Notes: generated from the sequence alone by a model not told the origin. DNA of 64,000 nucleotides from Rhynchosporium graminicola (GCA_900074885.1 FJUW01000005.1:774242-838241); one strand, 5' to 3'. Positions 49,744 through 63,060 are shown, counted from the first letter of the stretch. A program made the numbers and translations.

Positions 49744-51204
49744 ATACATCACACCGGCCAGCCTTCGATACTTCTAGCGAGTCAACAAACATCAACAACA
49801 ACAACAACATGACACTAGCCTTGTCACCACATCGCCAGCATTTCGGAGGTATATGGCAGAGGAGGATTGGTGGATGTAGGAGGAGGAGGAGGAGGGGAAA
49901 GCTTCTGGCTGCGCTGTAGCAGCCCATTTCGATTCAATGACGGACCGGTTGATGATTTTCAGGCAGTCGGCACGGATATGGTTCCTGCGAGCACTGTACT
50001 TTTTTCTTTTATGATACACGACATAGGAATTTTCGGACTTGACTCTTGTGCACGAGAGGAGGGGATGGAATGTTTCTTTTACTGGATTTGGATACATAGC
50101 AGACAGACAAGATAATGCATGTTCTCTTCTGACAGTTATTTTGATTGATGACTTGAATTGTGACAAGTAGAATGAAAAATCGGTTGAAGCGAAATTAGCT
50201 GTCCAAAATCGGGGTTATTAGTCGAGTAGAGTCCTTTGACAGTCGCTATGTGACTTATGAGCTCTATTTCCTAAACCCGCATATTACTTTCGAGACTTCG
50301 AATCCCCGGGCGAGTAGCTTAACTAGTCCAGCAAGCTCTTGTTCCACCAGAGAATATGCGGACTCGTCTTGGCCTGTTTCCTACATAGACACTTAATCTA
50401 TCCGAGGCTAGGAATGCCATTACTAGCGGAGTGAAGCGAGAGCTCGATTTAATTCAAAGTCATTAAGGTTCTATGGGACATTAACACAGTAGGAACTGAA
50501 TGTCACAAAACCACTCCAGGACTTTATATAAATCATGGGGGATCGTCATAAGGTATTGAAGTGGACTTTCCTATCCGCTTTTCGGCAGTCATGAAATTTA
50601 CATAGGACTTGGGTCTTTCCTCTTCTACACACCGTTGTAACGGACCGAGCTAGAAATGTCTACCTGTCAATAAACTTGGCGGCTGCAACAGGAAATGCTA
50701 GAATGCTAGCTTGAGGAAAATATATCAAGGTTTGTTCGTGGTCGAAGCATGTACTTCAGCTGTATGTCCAGGTTCGGAGAATAGACAAGACCCGTTCAAA
50801 CTTTACGCGAATGATTTTGGATTGAATTCGCCCAGTCGAGGCCATACCAGTTCGTTTGAGGTGAAGCTGAGGATAGCAAGTTTTTCATCGAAAGTGCCCG
50901 CCTCGCGCCACCCCGCGCGGAATGACCATGGAATGTTTATTGTTGGTTGTTTACTAGTCAAAAAGTGTGACAGTGGGAAGGAGACTCTTTCTATCGTACT
51001 GCTTCAGATTTCATTGCCAGAAATCAGACGAGGCGAGCCAATTCGTTTCGGGCGAAGCGAGGCCGAGCTTCGCAGCAAATAGTGTTATACTCTCAAAGTC
51101 ATCAACAAGGTGGCTGAATTTGAAAATTTGTCTGCAGGTAATATCCTGAAGTTCTTTTGTGACTTTGTAATCGGCTTGCGACGTCAAAAGATGCCTCATT
51201 ATTT
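49744..51204. other. Intergenic, no gene seen
   Basis: The 3' region of the peptide gene (AACAAC-rich just after the stop) and about 1.4 kb of featureless, AT-leaning DNA. The frame at 50711-51082 begins with a non-ATG codon and has no motif. Confidence 0.45.
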
Positions 51205-52040
51205 GGCCACTGCTAAATCTACATTCGTGAATAGCTAAATGGTCACAAGCTAATTAAGCTAGCATAAAGTGCAGAGTGTATTTATCACTACTAAGATTTA
51301 TATATATAACTATATAGAGTACATCGCTAGCTGCCCTACTTTATGCTAAATCATCATTATCATCTTCATACTCCTCATCCTGAGTATATACCTCTACCCC
51401 TCCAATCATATCTCTTTGAATCAATGATTCACTAGCTATAGTAGCATCGGCTACACTATCTGAATAATAGATTAATAATATACTATATATATACTACCTC
51501 TCTCTTTGTATACTGGGCTCATAGCTATCCTGATACCTATCCTTAAGCCTTTGTATTGTGATCACAGTCGATAATACGCTGTTTTGTACTAGAGAGTGCT
51601 GCCTAAGTGATGTAGGGCTATAAGCTCAGAGAGAAGTAGAATTCATAGTATTCAAAGGGTGGTGGTAGTAGAGCTTTGAAGTGTCTGCTAAGAGTACAGA
51701 TAATTCCATTTTCAATTTTCAGCCTTAGGGGTGATTATGAACATTTACATAATGCATTAATATCCCGGCCCCTCTAGTACAATTTATATAAGAGGGGTGA
51801 TTCTCTAGACGCACTCCCGAAGTTAATAGAATTTTACTCGTGGTTGAAATAAATAAACCCCTACCCTGTTGCGGAGTTCTAGCAGGCTCTTCCCCATAAT
51901 CAGACCGAAATTAGTTAAATGATTGGATACTAGTCATTGTGAGGCTCGTGCTGATAAAGACAGGGTAAGGGTTTATTTATCCCAACCACGAGTAGCGTAT
52001 GGCCATTTAGCTATTCACGCATGTAGATTTAGCTGTGGCC
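51205..52040. mobile_element. Non-autonomous inverted-repeat element (MITE-like), ~836 bp
   Basis: The ends are inverted repeats of about 40 bp: left 51205-51246 (GGCCACTGCTAAATCTACAT...) and right 51999-52040, whose complement reads GGCCACAGCTAAATCTACAT..., with only a few mismatches. The flanks are CATTATTT on the left and TATTATTT on the right, an 8-bp near-identical target-site duplication as in hAT-type insertions. The interior is AT-rich, has no long open frame and contains a second inverted-repeat element (51837-51992). The superfamily is not certain, since hAT TIRs are usually shorter. Confidence 0.75.
51837..51992. mobile_element. Nested TA-flanked MITE, 156 bp
   Basis: Inverted arms of about 34 bp start CTCGTGGTTG (51837) and end CAACCACGAG (51992); they are nearly identical over AAATAAACCC and ACCCTGT segments. 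Both ends are flanked by TA (51835-51836 and 51993-51994), the duplication of Tc1/mariner-type insertions. It lies inside the right end of the larger inverted-repeat element, almost touching its terminal repeat. Confidence 0.75.
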
Positions 52041-52795
52041 TATTATTTCTCAGTTGCCGAAGACGAATTTAGCCAGCTTGGAAATACTCGTATGAGGATC
52101 CACAGCTTCGAAGCTTAAACACGACTACATGCAGACCCCTACATATCGCGATGCTCAAAAATATCACCCTGAAAAGGAAAAGGAGACAAAAATGAGGACT
52201 ATGATAACTTGAAATGATTACGAGTACTGTCCAGTGGTCTATTCTGACACCTCTACCAGATGGAGAAGGCAGACAAGGAATCCTATCAGGCAACTCGTCT
52301 CGGGGTCCCCATCATTTCTATTGACTTTCTAATTTCGATATAGCGAGTTCACGAGCCAAGCTTTATGAGGAAGTCGAAAGCTTAACAAGATCACTCCGAG
52401 TGCCATTATACCTTGTCAACGATGTCGGCTCATGACCAATGAGAGGTCAATCCTGTATCTCGAGTTTGATCACCATTGGACAGATCGACCTTGAAAACCT
52501 TTTGACCCGGAAGCACAGTTTCGGACGGATAACTCAGAGATAACACTGTTTAGTGGACAAGGACGAGGGTCAGTGCTGTGAAAACTTATTGCTTTGGAAA
52601 AATTTCGAGAAGGTTTCTAGTGTGAAATGCGCTAAATCTCGCCATAATTCTCAGAGAGAGTGGGGTTGTAATTTGCTAGAATGGGTTGTTGAAGCCGGTT
52701 CAGTCTTTTCTAGAATTCAGAATGTCAGCCTGCTCTACGCGGATCTTGTTGACTTCCCAGCCGGACTCCCAGTTGTTCTCCGAGCTAGCTGATCG
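52041..52795. promoter_or_regulatory. Upstream region of the carboxypeptidase gene
   Basis: About 750 bp between the inverted-repeat element and the carboxypeptidase start. No gene or clear motif is supported. Confidence 0.35.
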
Positions 52796-55021
52796 ATGAA
52801 AATGCGTTTCTCAAATATCGTCACAGCTATAGCTCTCACAGCAAGTGTAGCTTCCGCGGCTATTCAGTCAGGAAGAAGTTTAAAGCATGTTGGAAAAGCA
52901 GACAAGCCTCGCAACATTCATCGTAGCACTTCTCCAACAAAGACGCACGACCGACCAAGCGCCCACAAGTATTTGACCCCTTCTACTGCCAGTAAGTACC
53001 GAACAAAATACTGGGAGATCCATTGTTTATGCAAGATACAGAATATGTCGTCAATGGAAGTAAGATACCTGATGTCAACTTCGACATTGGGGAGTCTTAC
53101 GCTGGTTTAATGCCAATTTCAAAGGCAGCCAACGAATCCAGCGAGTTTTACTTTTGGTTCTTCCCTTCTGAAAACCCGGCAGCTAGCGACGAGATTTTGA
53201 TCTGGCTCAATGGAGGTGTAAGTGTTTTGGATTTTGATATTGAGGTGCCATTCGGGACAGTGAAGCCATACTGACTTCAATGACAGCCAGGTTGCTCATC
53301 TCTAGAGGGTCTCTTACAAGAAAATGGCCCATTCATCTGGTACGTAGCGGCTAAGCCTACAATTCTCGCCAATGTCTCAAAGAGATCTTGAGACATGTCC
53401 CATCCTTTTTACAAGATATTTGTCCAACTTGCGGTCAACCGCTAATGCTCCTTCTTTTTACAGGCAGTACGGCACATATCGACCTGTAAAGAACCCGTAT
53501 ACCTGGGTCAACCTCACGAATGTGGTCTGGGTCGAGCAGCCAATTGGCACTGGCTTTACACAGGGGACTCCAACCGCAGAAGATGAAACAGAAGTTGCTG
53601 CTCAATTCATGGGCTTCTGGGAGAACTTCATGGATACATTTGATTTGAAGGGACGTAAAGTGTTCATCACAGGGGAAAGTTGTAAGTCTATTCGAAGTCC
53701 GTAGCTTTGAAATTGGTACTAATGCCCCCAAGACGCAGGTAATTACTATGACATACTGCTATGAATTATTTGCTAATCTTGGACCGAGGTGTTTATGTCC
53801 CTTACATAGCCTCAAATATGCTTGATAAGAACGATACAACTGTGAGTCACATTTGTTGCGTGGGGGAACCATAGTGCTAAGCAATAGGTTAGTATTTCAA
53901 CGTAGAAGCGACTATGATCTACGACCCTGCAATAGCTCCCTTTGCCATACAACAGCAGATCCCAGCAGTCCAGTTCGTAGATTACTGGTCCGGCCTTCAT
54001 CCCTTCAACGATAGCTATCGAGCCTTCTTACACAACAGGTCCGAGTCCTGCGGCTTTAATGCATATCTCGAGAAATACTTGACATTCCCTCCACCGGGAC
54101 CATTTCCCGTAGAAATTCCAGGCAACAATGCAGACGGAACACCAACCGATGATTGCGACGTATTTGATACTATTTATGACGAGATTCAACGGCTGAATCC
54201 GTGCTGGGATCCCTATCAAGTTGCAACGACCTGCCCGCAACTTTGGGATGTCCTTGGATTTCCTGGTGTGCAGGATTATTTGCCCGAAGGAGCCAAGATT
54301 TATTTTGATAGAACAGATGTTCAGAAGGCTATTAATGCACCAATTGGGAAATGGAAGGAGTGCTCTGATGGAGTGCTGGAACCTGATAATAGTGATTGGC
54401 CTTTATATAGTGTTCTCCCTAGTGTTATTGAGAGGACTAAGCGGACTGTCATTGGACAAGGAGTAAGTCCTTCTGAAGATCTCGCGAGCTTCTTCACTAA
54501 CTACTATAGGCTCTGGATTTTATGATCATGACGAATGGTACTCTTTTGGCCATTCAAAATATGACTTGGTGAGTCTCGCTTAAATGTCACCAAATCTGCT
54601 GATGGCTTTACTAACCTCCCAACAGGAATGGAGCTCAGGGCTTCCAAGAAAAGCCAAAAAGCCCCATGTATGTACCTTTCCATCATGAAAGCAGTCAATC
54701 AACGTTGGCTGGCTCTGGTGTGATGGGAACCACCCATACAGAGCGTGGTCTCACCTGGGCCAGTGTGAATCTTGCGGGCCACAGTAAGTCCTTCCTCGAT
54801 GAGTGAGCAACCTACTGCGAGTTTCTAACATATTAGTGGTTCCACAATACGCTCCCTCTGCCGCGTATAGGCATCTTGAGTTCTTGCTCGGCCGAGTCGA
54901 ATCCTTGTCGTCTACTGTCCCCTTCACCACTATGGACTATCCACAGCCAAAGGGGCCGCTGGGGAATGGAACTGCACTACCGCCTAGAGTGGTGGCGAGA
55001 GGGTTTGAATGGGAGTTTTAA
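52796..55021 (+). CDS. Secreted serine carboxypeptidase (peptidase family S10)
   Basis: Ten exons, 52796-52991, 53036-53217, 53287-53339, 53464-53681, 53733-53738, 53789-53841, 53893-54462, 54510-54568, 54626-54783 and 54837-55021, give 559 aa. Signal peptide: [21 protein letters not shown]. Family motifs: [16 protein letters not shown] (oxyanion region), GES-YAG with nucleophile Ser216, [17 protein letters not shown] with Asp429, and NLAGHMVPQYAP with His498, completing the Ser-Asp-His triad. Cys residues (ESC, DDC, PCWD, TTC, KEC) suggest disulphides, and several N-glycosylation sites are present. These enzymes remove C-terminal amino acids at acid pH, outside the cell or in the vacuole. 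The fifth exon is only 6 nt (ACGCAG), encoding the middle of Tyr-Ala-Gly next to the nucleophile. It is bounded by good branch sites in both introns. Confidence 0.92.
53733..53738 (+). other. 6-nt micro-exon in carboxypeptidase gene
   Basis: The introns 53682-53732 (GTAAGT...AAG, branch TACTAAT) and 53739-53788 (GTAATT...GAG, branch GCTAAT) leave only ACGCAG between them. Joining T|ACGCAG|GT yields Tyr-Ala-Gly after Gly-Glu-Ser, exactly the S10 nucleophile motif GESYAG. Confidence 0.85.
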
Positions 55022-55546
55022 AGGGTCGGAATGGAAGAAGAAGCACAGGCATGAAGCAAAACAGTTCCAGGGCATTCATATTCATCTCCAGCAAAGCTAG
55101 CCCTATTGTTGTCACACGGTCTCACTTTTTGTCCCGACTCAAAGTCCACGATGAATCATTGAGCATTCAATCTGAAGAAAGGTCAAACTCATGAAGCCAC
55201 TATAGGACTTCACTCGCAAAATGTCTGACAATTTCACCACATTGTTCCAGGGCTTTTTTTCCCCGGTGAAATACCATGTTAGGAAACCACACTTCACAGA
55301 TACGTAGTTGGACCGCTTAGTATCAACGTACGCTCATTATAGGGATCAGTATTTTTGACAATTCACATTGAGAGCGGACTAGTAAGCCAACTAAGGAATA
55401 CGCCTGCGTAACCGACCCAGAACTCCTCGCTCCCAGTTTTGTGTATTTGTACAAACACGCGACATGTTCTCCCAAAGAGTTTGATGTCGGAAAATCCCCT
55501 TCCATCTTCCTTTCCTATATCATGTGCCACTATCGTAGCAGCCGCC
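55022..55546. other. Intergenic, no gene seen
   Basis: Between the convergent carboxypeptidase and PRELI genes. Only short frames. Confidence 0.5.
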
Positions 55547-56287
55547 TCAAGTATTTTTCCATACACTATCTCTGCCAAAAGCTGTCTCTCGATCCTTTCT
55601 CATACCATCCAATACAGCCACGAGCCCACCGTTCCGTAGCCTCTCCAAAACCACCTGCATTCCTTCTTTGCTCTTGCCCAGCTGTTTCTCCGTCTTGCGA
55701 CTGGCAATCGCCTCGATGCTTCTCTGAATTCCGCTGGTACTCCAACTAGCCAGAAATCCCTTCTTCGGCTCCTCTCCTTCTTCAGCGGCAGCTTCGCCTT
55801 TTCGCGTCGCCCTAGCTCTCAATCTGTCTCCTAATCGACTCTTAAACATGACTGTAGTAACCACACCCGTAGTTCCAACCTCAAGGCTGAGGTTATCATC
55901 CTCATCAGCAGGTACATTTCTTGTATATTCCTGCTTCTCCACCACGCTCAATATACCCGTCCAGTCAAGATTCTTGCTCTCAGTCTTCATCCATCCTTCA
56001 TGGATATCGATAGTGCTCGATTCCAAGATATAGCTTTCGGATTTACCACCACTGACGTTGCCCAATACTGATTGCGGGAGGAGTTTCAGCACGGCAGATG
56101 GCAGTCTCGAGGATTTTCGATGGACACGCAGAGTGTGCAGACGGCCTGCGGCATCGATGTTCCGCGAGATGACATCGGTGGAAAGCACATGCGTGCTGTA
56201 AGGGTTTGGGTAGCGTAGGAAGTAAGCAAGAGTGACGGCGGGAAAGGAGTAGTCGTATTGGAAGGTTGACTCGTAGAATTTAACCAT
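55547..56287 (-). CDS. PRELI/MSF1 (Ups-family) mitochondrial lipid-transfer protein
   Basis: An intronless 246-aa frame starting MVKFYESTFQYDYSFPAVTL. The PRELI/MSF1 domain fills about residues 1-185: YDYSFPAVTLAYFLRYPNPY, HVLSTDVISRNID, GRLHTLRVHRKSS, LPQSVLGNVSGGKSESYILE and STIDIHEGWMKTESKNLDW. Yeast relatives Ups1/2/3 form heterodimers with Mdm35 in the intermembrane space and carry phosphatidic acid (Ups1) or phosphatidylserine (Ups2) between mitochondrial membranes. The N-terminus and the ESSTIDIHEGW region fit Ups2/Ups3 better, but the subtype is not certain. The C-terminal 60 residues are charged helices, with an Ala/Glu insert in the fold (KGEAAAEEGEEPKKG). It is divergent from the tryptophanyl-tRNA synthetase gene. 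Confidence 0.88.
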   Translation of the reverse strand: MVKFYESTFQYDYSFPAVTLAYFLRYPNPYSTHVLSTDVISRNIDAAGRLHTLRVHRKSSRLPSAVLKLLPQSVLGNVSGGKSESYILESSTIDIHEGWMKTESKNLDWTGILSVVEKQEYTRNVPADEDDNLSLEVGTTGVVTTVMFKSRLGDRLRARATRKGEAAAEEGEEPKKGFLASWSTSGIQRSIEAIASRKTEKQLGKSKEGMQVVLERLRNGGLVAVLDGMRKDRETAFGRDSVWKNT

Positions 56288-56783
56288 TATGGATTATGGA
56301 TGGCTTTGTTGGGTGTGAGGCATTGGTGCTTAGTTTTCGATGGAGAGGGTTTGTGAGGGGAAGATGAAGTGGTGTGGTACGTGATGATGACGGTGTGGTC
56401 TTGAGTTCTACAGCTACAGCCTGTTGCAGCCAAAGGATTTACTCGCCTGAGCTTTGACGCTAACCAGGGATGAAATCCGGGGAAGCATTGACGTTTTGCC
56501 CGGAGGCACAAGACAGTTGAGATTGTGAATCTGAAGGATTAGCTAGGTATGACTGAGTTACAAATCATATAATAGATTGAAGTCTAAAGTACACCTCAAA
56601 TAGCCACATAATTTAGCTAGATAGATGAAGATATAAATTCGTCCTTGCACATGTCTTTTTCCTACCTACCTATCTGTGAGTCCACTTAACCGCCGATCGC
56701 CGATGACCCCTCCCTACCCGAGATCATCCCACTTGAGTCACAAAACAACAAACCATCAAAATACAACAACAACCTTTACGAAA
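56288..56783. promoter_or_regulatory. Divergent promoter region, PRELI / WARS
   Basis: About 500 bp between two divergent start codons. The frame upstream of the synthetase is open from 56676 (MSPLNRRSPMTPPYPRSSHL), which could encode an N-terminal extension from an earlier start. Confidence 0.4.
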
Positions 56784-58340
56784 ATGGCGGATCCTTCCCC
56801 AAAAATTGAAGCTGCGTTAGCTGCAGATGCTGCAACCACGAAGCAGACAGTGGATCCTTGGAACGTGGCAGGAGAAGTTGGCGCAGACGGAATTGCCAAA
56901 GCCATCAACTATATGAGCTTGATCGACGAGTTCGGCACCAAGAAGATCTTGGACGAGGATCTTGCGAGATTCGAAAAGGTGACTGGGAAGAAGCCTCATA
57001 GATTTATGCGGAGAGGGATTGTTTTCAGTCACAGGGATCTGAATCTTATCCTGGATCGCCATGAGAGGGGAGAACCGTTCTTCTTGTATACTGGACGTGG
57101 ACCAAGCAGTGATAGCATGCACATTGGGCACACGATTCCTTTCGAGTTTACGAAGTAAGTGCTACTTCAGATAGGAATCTGCAGACTCCATACAGTCTGT
57201 GGGCAAATCTTTTCGCGGAATGGTGCTAATGTCTCATAGGTGGCTACAAGACGTATTCGATGTACCCCTCATTATCATGATGACCGACGATGAGAAGTAC
57301 ATTTTTTCAGAGAAGCGGACAATTGAGGAAGTTCAAAGGTACACCGTGGGGAATGCGAAGGACATCATTGCCGTTGGCTTCGACCCGAAGAAGACTTTCA
57401 TGTTCAGCGACTACGATTATATGGGCGGCGCGTTCTACAGAAATGTTACACGAATGTCCAAACATATCACTCTCAATGTCGCGAGAGCAGTCTTTGGTTT
57501 TGATGGCAGGTATGTTGCCCGCGCTAGCTGTCTATGCGATCATCTACTGATATTTCCAGCTCCAATATTGGCAAAGTCCATTTCGGAGCCGTCCAAGGCG
57601 CAACCTCCTTCGCATCCTCATTCCCTCACATTTTCGGCCCTGAAGAAGTAGTCACAACCCAAATACCTGCCCTGATCCCTTGCGCCATCGATCAGGATCC
57701 ATATTTCCGAGTAACGCGCGATGTTGCAGCTCGTCTACATTTTGCCAAACCAGCACTCATCCATGCACGTTTCCTCGACGCCCTTCAAGGACCCGGATCC
57801 AAAATGAGCGCTTCGATCGACACTTCCGCAATCTTCATGGCTGACGACCCAAAGAAAATCAAGACTAAGATCAATAAATATGCATTCAGTGGTGGACGAG
57901 AGACGGAAGCAGAGCAGAGAGAGAAGGGCGGAGATGCAGAGAAGGATGTCTCGTTCCAGTACTTGACTTTCTTCCTAGAGGACGACGCGGAGCTAGAGCA
58001 GATCCGACGGGATTACACCAGCGGGAAGTTGTTGACTGGTGAGCTGAAGGCGAAGTGTATCGAAGAGCTGCAAGTCTATACGAAGGGTTTCCAGGAGCGG
58101 AGAGCGGCAGTGACAGACGATATCGTAGCCGATTTCATGAGCTTGAAGAGGCTGGAATGGAAGGGAAACCCGAATCCGATCGTTGTAGCTCAAGAGGAGA
58201 ATGAGGCATTAGCGGCTGGGGAGAAAGCGGAATCTTCAACCGAGCTGACCGGAAACCAGCTGAAGAAGATCGCTAAGCAAAAGCAGATCGAGGAGAAGAA
58301 AGCAGCGAAGGCGGCGGAAAAAGCGGCGAAGGGTGCATAA
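56784..58340 (+). CDS. WRS1: Cytosolic tryptophanyl-tRNA synthetase
   Basis: Three exons, 56784-57154, 57240-57509 and 57560-58340, give 473 aa. Class I motifs: HIGH at residues 113-116 in [14 protein letters not shown], and the KMSKS-equivalent KMSAS at 295-299 in [16 protein letters not shown]. Eukaryotic TrpRS signatures are also present: [50 protein letters not shown] and [19 protein letters not shown]. The enzyme charges tRNA-Trp in the cytosol and is essential for translation. The C-terminus ends in a Lys/Glu/Ala-rich tail ([14 protein letters not shown]), frequent in fungal cytosolic synthetases. An upstream in-frame ATG at 56676 exists; it would add 36 residues with Arg/Ser character, so a dual-localised form is conceivable but unsupported. 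Confidence 0.95.
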
Positions 58341-58780
58341 AATCAGAAAATAAGTGCTGAAAGTATGAGTTCTTGATGCTTGATGAAGATAATATTATGT
58401 AGATATTTGAGCGGATACCCAGGCTAGATAGCTAACGCAAAACTTTAGCTGCCAAAATTCCAGTCTTCAGATATGTGATTGTTATCGCTCACAAGAATCT
58501 TGGACTCTCCTCTCCCGCTCTTTCTCTGATGATTCACAGTTCGAGATTAAGTCATTCTCGAATGACAGACAGTCTAGTATAAAGGACGTCTGAATCACGA
58601 TATTTCACAAAGCAGGACCTCCAGACTTAAACATCTAACAAGTCCTCGAAAAGTCATACCAGTCAAATCAACTCGAAAGCTTCCAGCCAGGCAGCCAAAC
58701 AAAGTCCTCTTTCACAACACATCAATCTCGGCACTCCTCATTACACGACACTAAGCCAAACCCCTCAAAGTCAGCCAACC
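58341..58780. other. Intergenic, leader of the small gene
   Basis: About 440 bp. The last 200 bp before the ATG at 58781 are CA/CT-rich, as in fungal 5' leaders. Confidence 0.4.
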
Positions 58781-59124
58781 ATGGACGTGGAACTCAAGAA
58801 AAGTGGTGGACGCTCTTTCTCGTTTTCCGAGCTAGATTTGGAGAGGATGAATAAGGAGATGGATGAGCAGATTCGGCTGATGAAGGAGGAGATGGTTAGG
58901 CATGCAGTCCATGGGCCTGAAGAAGTCAAGGCGCAGACGAAGTGGTTCTGGCAGGGCAATTGTAAGTCCTGGGTTGATTTCCCGACATGCAGAGTTGAAG
59001 CGAACGGTGGATGCTGACTGAAGTAGGGAAGTATGGATCGGAGCCACTGGGTGGGTCTGTACTCGATGATGGAAGATTGGTGAACCCTATTGCCAGACCT
59101 AAGGGGATTAGGGGTGAATTGTGA
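58781..59124 (+). CDS. Small charged protein, 92 aa, unknown
   Basis: Two exons, 58781-58961 and 59027-59124, give 92 aa. The intron has a good GTAAGT donor, a GCTGAC branch site and a TAG acceptor. The protein starts MDVELKKSGGRSFSFSELDL, continues with a helical, acidic-basic segment (ERMNKEMDEQIRLMKEEMVR) and ends WKYGSEPLGGSVLDDGRLVN followed by PIARPKGIRGEL. No signal peptide, membrane segment or known domain is seen. The coherent splice and codon use make it likely real. I do not recognise the family and assign no function. Confidence 0.65.
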
Positions 59125-60428
59125 CGATAAAGTCATTGACTCAGTTCGTGACTATCAAGAGAGAAATGCCAGATCCACTCGGTGGTCAACAGGCTATTCC
59201 ATGGCTCTAGATTGAGAAACAAGCAATGCCGCTAAGCTTTTCTGTGACTTTGGATCGTGAAACAATCAATGCCACCAAACGTTTTCATGAACTCAAAGGG
59301 ATTGAGTGACTCCGGCATGGCAATCACAAGGGTTGGATCATGTACGTACCCGTGAATATTGCTAGAGCGAAGTCCTGAATTAGCTTCGCGACAGTCAGAA
59401 TCAGAACATCGTACTAGACTGGTTGGTAGCTTCCGCTTTCTGCTTGGTCAATGGTCATGTATGCCATGCCTTTTGTGACTTTGATACTCGATCAAAAGCT
59501 AAATGGCAACTTGACAACAGGCGGTGATCCCGAGATTGATAAGATCATCGACCGAACGAACGGTGACAAGAGGCAAGTTCCAAACCTCTCGTCTCTTGCC
59601 GCCAAAGTGACAGGATAAGAATAGCGTGATAGCTTCAATGAACCACAGATTCCACTATGCGATAACATTGTCCAATGAACGGAGCTATATGATCGGGTAA
59701 ATCGACTGAAAAGGCAGGTTGATGATCTCATGCTGTCAATGCAAGGCAAGGCAAGGCAAGACAAGACAATTTCAACTTGAAACACTCTATATCGCGGCAT
59801 TGGCACGAAGTCTGCGGAAGAGTGAGATGAGATGAGTTGCAGATTGAGTCGTCTCGATGCCCAATCCAGTGCCAGCAAAGGGATACGGGATGAAAGTGCT
59901 CTATCTGTATCAGCCTTGTGGAGTTTGGCGTGGCCCCCAATTTGAGTCTTTTAGCGCCTTCAACCCCTCCATACATTCCCCTCCCCCTCTCTCCCGTCGT
60001 AGCCGAAGCTGAAGCTGGTACTGATGCTGATGTTGCTGACAAGTAAATATATTTAAGGGCTGACATCTATGCCTGATATATTCCGTTACCTCCTTTCCCT
60101 CCGACCATTTAAGCGGCCAGCTCCTATTTCTCTTCAGCCTTCCCGTACCGAAAACGTCTACATACATTCGCTCGTTCTACAAAAGCCAGCTCTACCCCGC
60201 TGTTTCTTTGTCTGCATTGTCCTACTCGTCTCCCTTGTCATCCTTCCCGATCGCAAACACTTGCGCCTTAAGCGGCCCTCGAATATCGCTTTCGCGCGGC
60301 TACGAGGTGAATAAATTACCTTCAGCGGAGATCTGCAGATATAATTCGGCATATATTGATCGACTCGAGACATCGATATTGGCTTCCGAAAGAGAACGAT
60401 CTACCACGAATCCATACATACCGCCATC
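59125..60428. promoter_or_regulatory. Promoter/5' leader of the MAP kinase gene
   Basis: This 1.3 kb contains a CAAGG pentanucleotide repeat at 59741-59768. A long CT-rich leader region lies from about 60060 to the ATG at 60429. No coding gene is supported. Confidence 0.4.
59741..59768. repeat. (GCAAG)n microsatellite
   Basis: Four GCAAG units followed by two ACAAG variants. Confidence 0.85.
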
Positions 60429-61875
<1,447 letters not shown>

Positions 61876-63060
61876 ATTGTCGGACTTCCTGGATACGATA
61901 CACCGGCAGGCCAAGAAAAAGAAGCGAATTGGGATTATACTTGGAGTGGAAACATTGATTTGAGATTATATGATTGAAAACAGATTGAGCGATGAACAAG
62001 TGAGCGAACTAGCTAGCAATTGAGATAAAAGAATCTCACCAATGAATTTGACAATTTCTCAGCCGAGTTTGGATCACTTCTCTCATTTTGTCTTGCCTTA
62101 CATCAGCTCTACAGAGCCCAGTTTCGAGGCGTTGATTTAAGTACTTCATAAAGCTTTCTTTGCTGCGTTATATACAACGCTCCATCTGTCCTAATGACGC
62201 ACGCTCGCGACATTGTTTCGCTTGCTTGCCTATCTTCCTTAACTCATCTACATATCCATCTATCCCTCTATCTATCACCGAAGATATCATAACCCAATGG
62301 CTAGCAAGTATCAGTACCATACGTAGATACCTAGATAATTTATTCACCTCCCGTTTGTGCAAGAGCAGGTCGAGATCTTTCCCAAAACAGAGGGGACTGG
62401 ATTTGATTTCTGGAGGCGTTGATGTCATGTGTCTTCATCAATATACTAACTAGTATTCTTCCGTGGTATGGATGATTGATTCAATCAAGCTAGTCTGGTA
62501 TTGCTGGATGAATGTGTTTGTTCATTGGCTGTGTATGGATGGATGTTTGGAAGACGTGGAGAGAGGTAAGGAGGAATGAGTGAGGTGTTGAACTGAGGGG
62601 TGGACTGGGATCCAGATGGAATTGGATGGAGCGTATGGGATTTAGCGAGCGATAGGCAAGGTAGAGCTTATCAGTTTCGTCAACATATAGTTTCTTAGGT
62701 TGAGATGGATCTCTAGTCGGAATGATAGGACGTCTTTGGGGAATGAGCGAGCGAAGATTATCGGTCTTGTTAAACAGATGTTGACTTTGTAGGTTGAGAT
62801 GGTTTGAGATGATGTTCATAAAATACGCTTGGGCATGTCTTCGTACCCAGTCCAAGCCAGGGTAGGTAGACAGACTATCGAAGAAGTAGGCCGAGGGAAT
62901 GAAAATAAAGTTAAAGCTCTGGCTACGTAAATTATATACATGAACTCCCTCTCCGGTTTCCGGTCCAATCCCCCCCCAAAAATATTCGGGCCCCCTATGT
63001 CCGTTTATTCCTATTTTCATACGTGCCCTTTCTCGATCTGCCTCCGTTCCCAAAAGTCAT
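61876..63060. other. Intergenic, no gene seen
   Basis: Between the convergent MAP kinase and DUF3455 genes. The frame at 62490-63053 (-) has no domain or splice support. Confidence 0.45.

Noticed and set aside
49504..49927. Minus-strand and alternative plus-strand repeat ORFs over the peptide gene
   Set aside because: Their repeat units differ in amino acids, while the 49564 frame differs only synonymously, so they are shadows.
50711..51082. 123-codon plus-strand ORF
   Set aside because: Begins at a non-ATG codon, has no domain and has no splice partners.
62490..63053. 187-codon minus-strand ORF 3' of the DUF3455 gene
   Set aside because: Long only by chance in low-stop sequence; no motif, and it lies in the expected 3'UTR.
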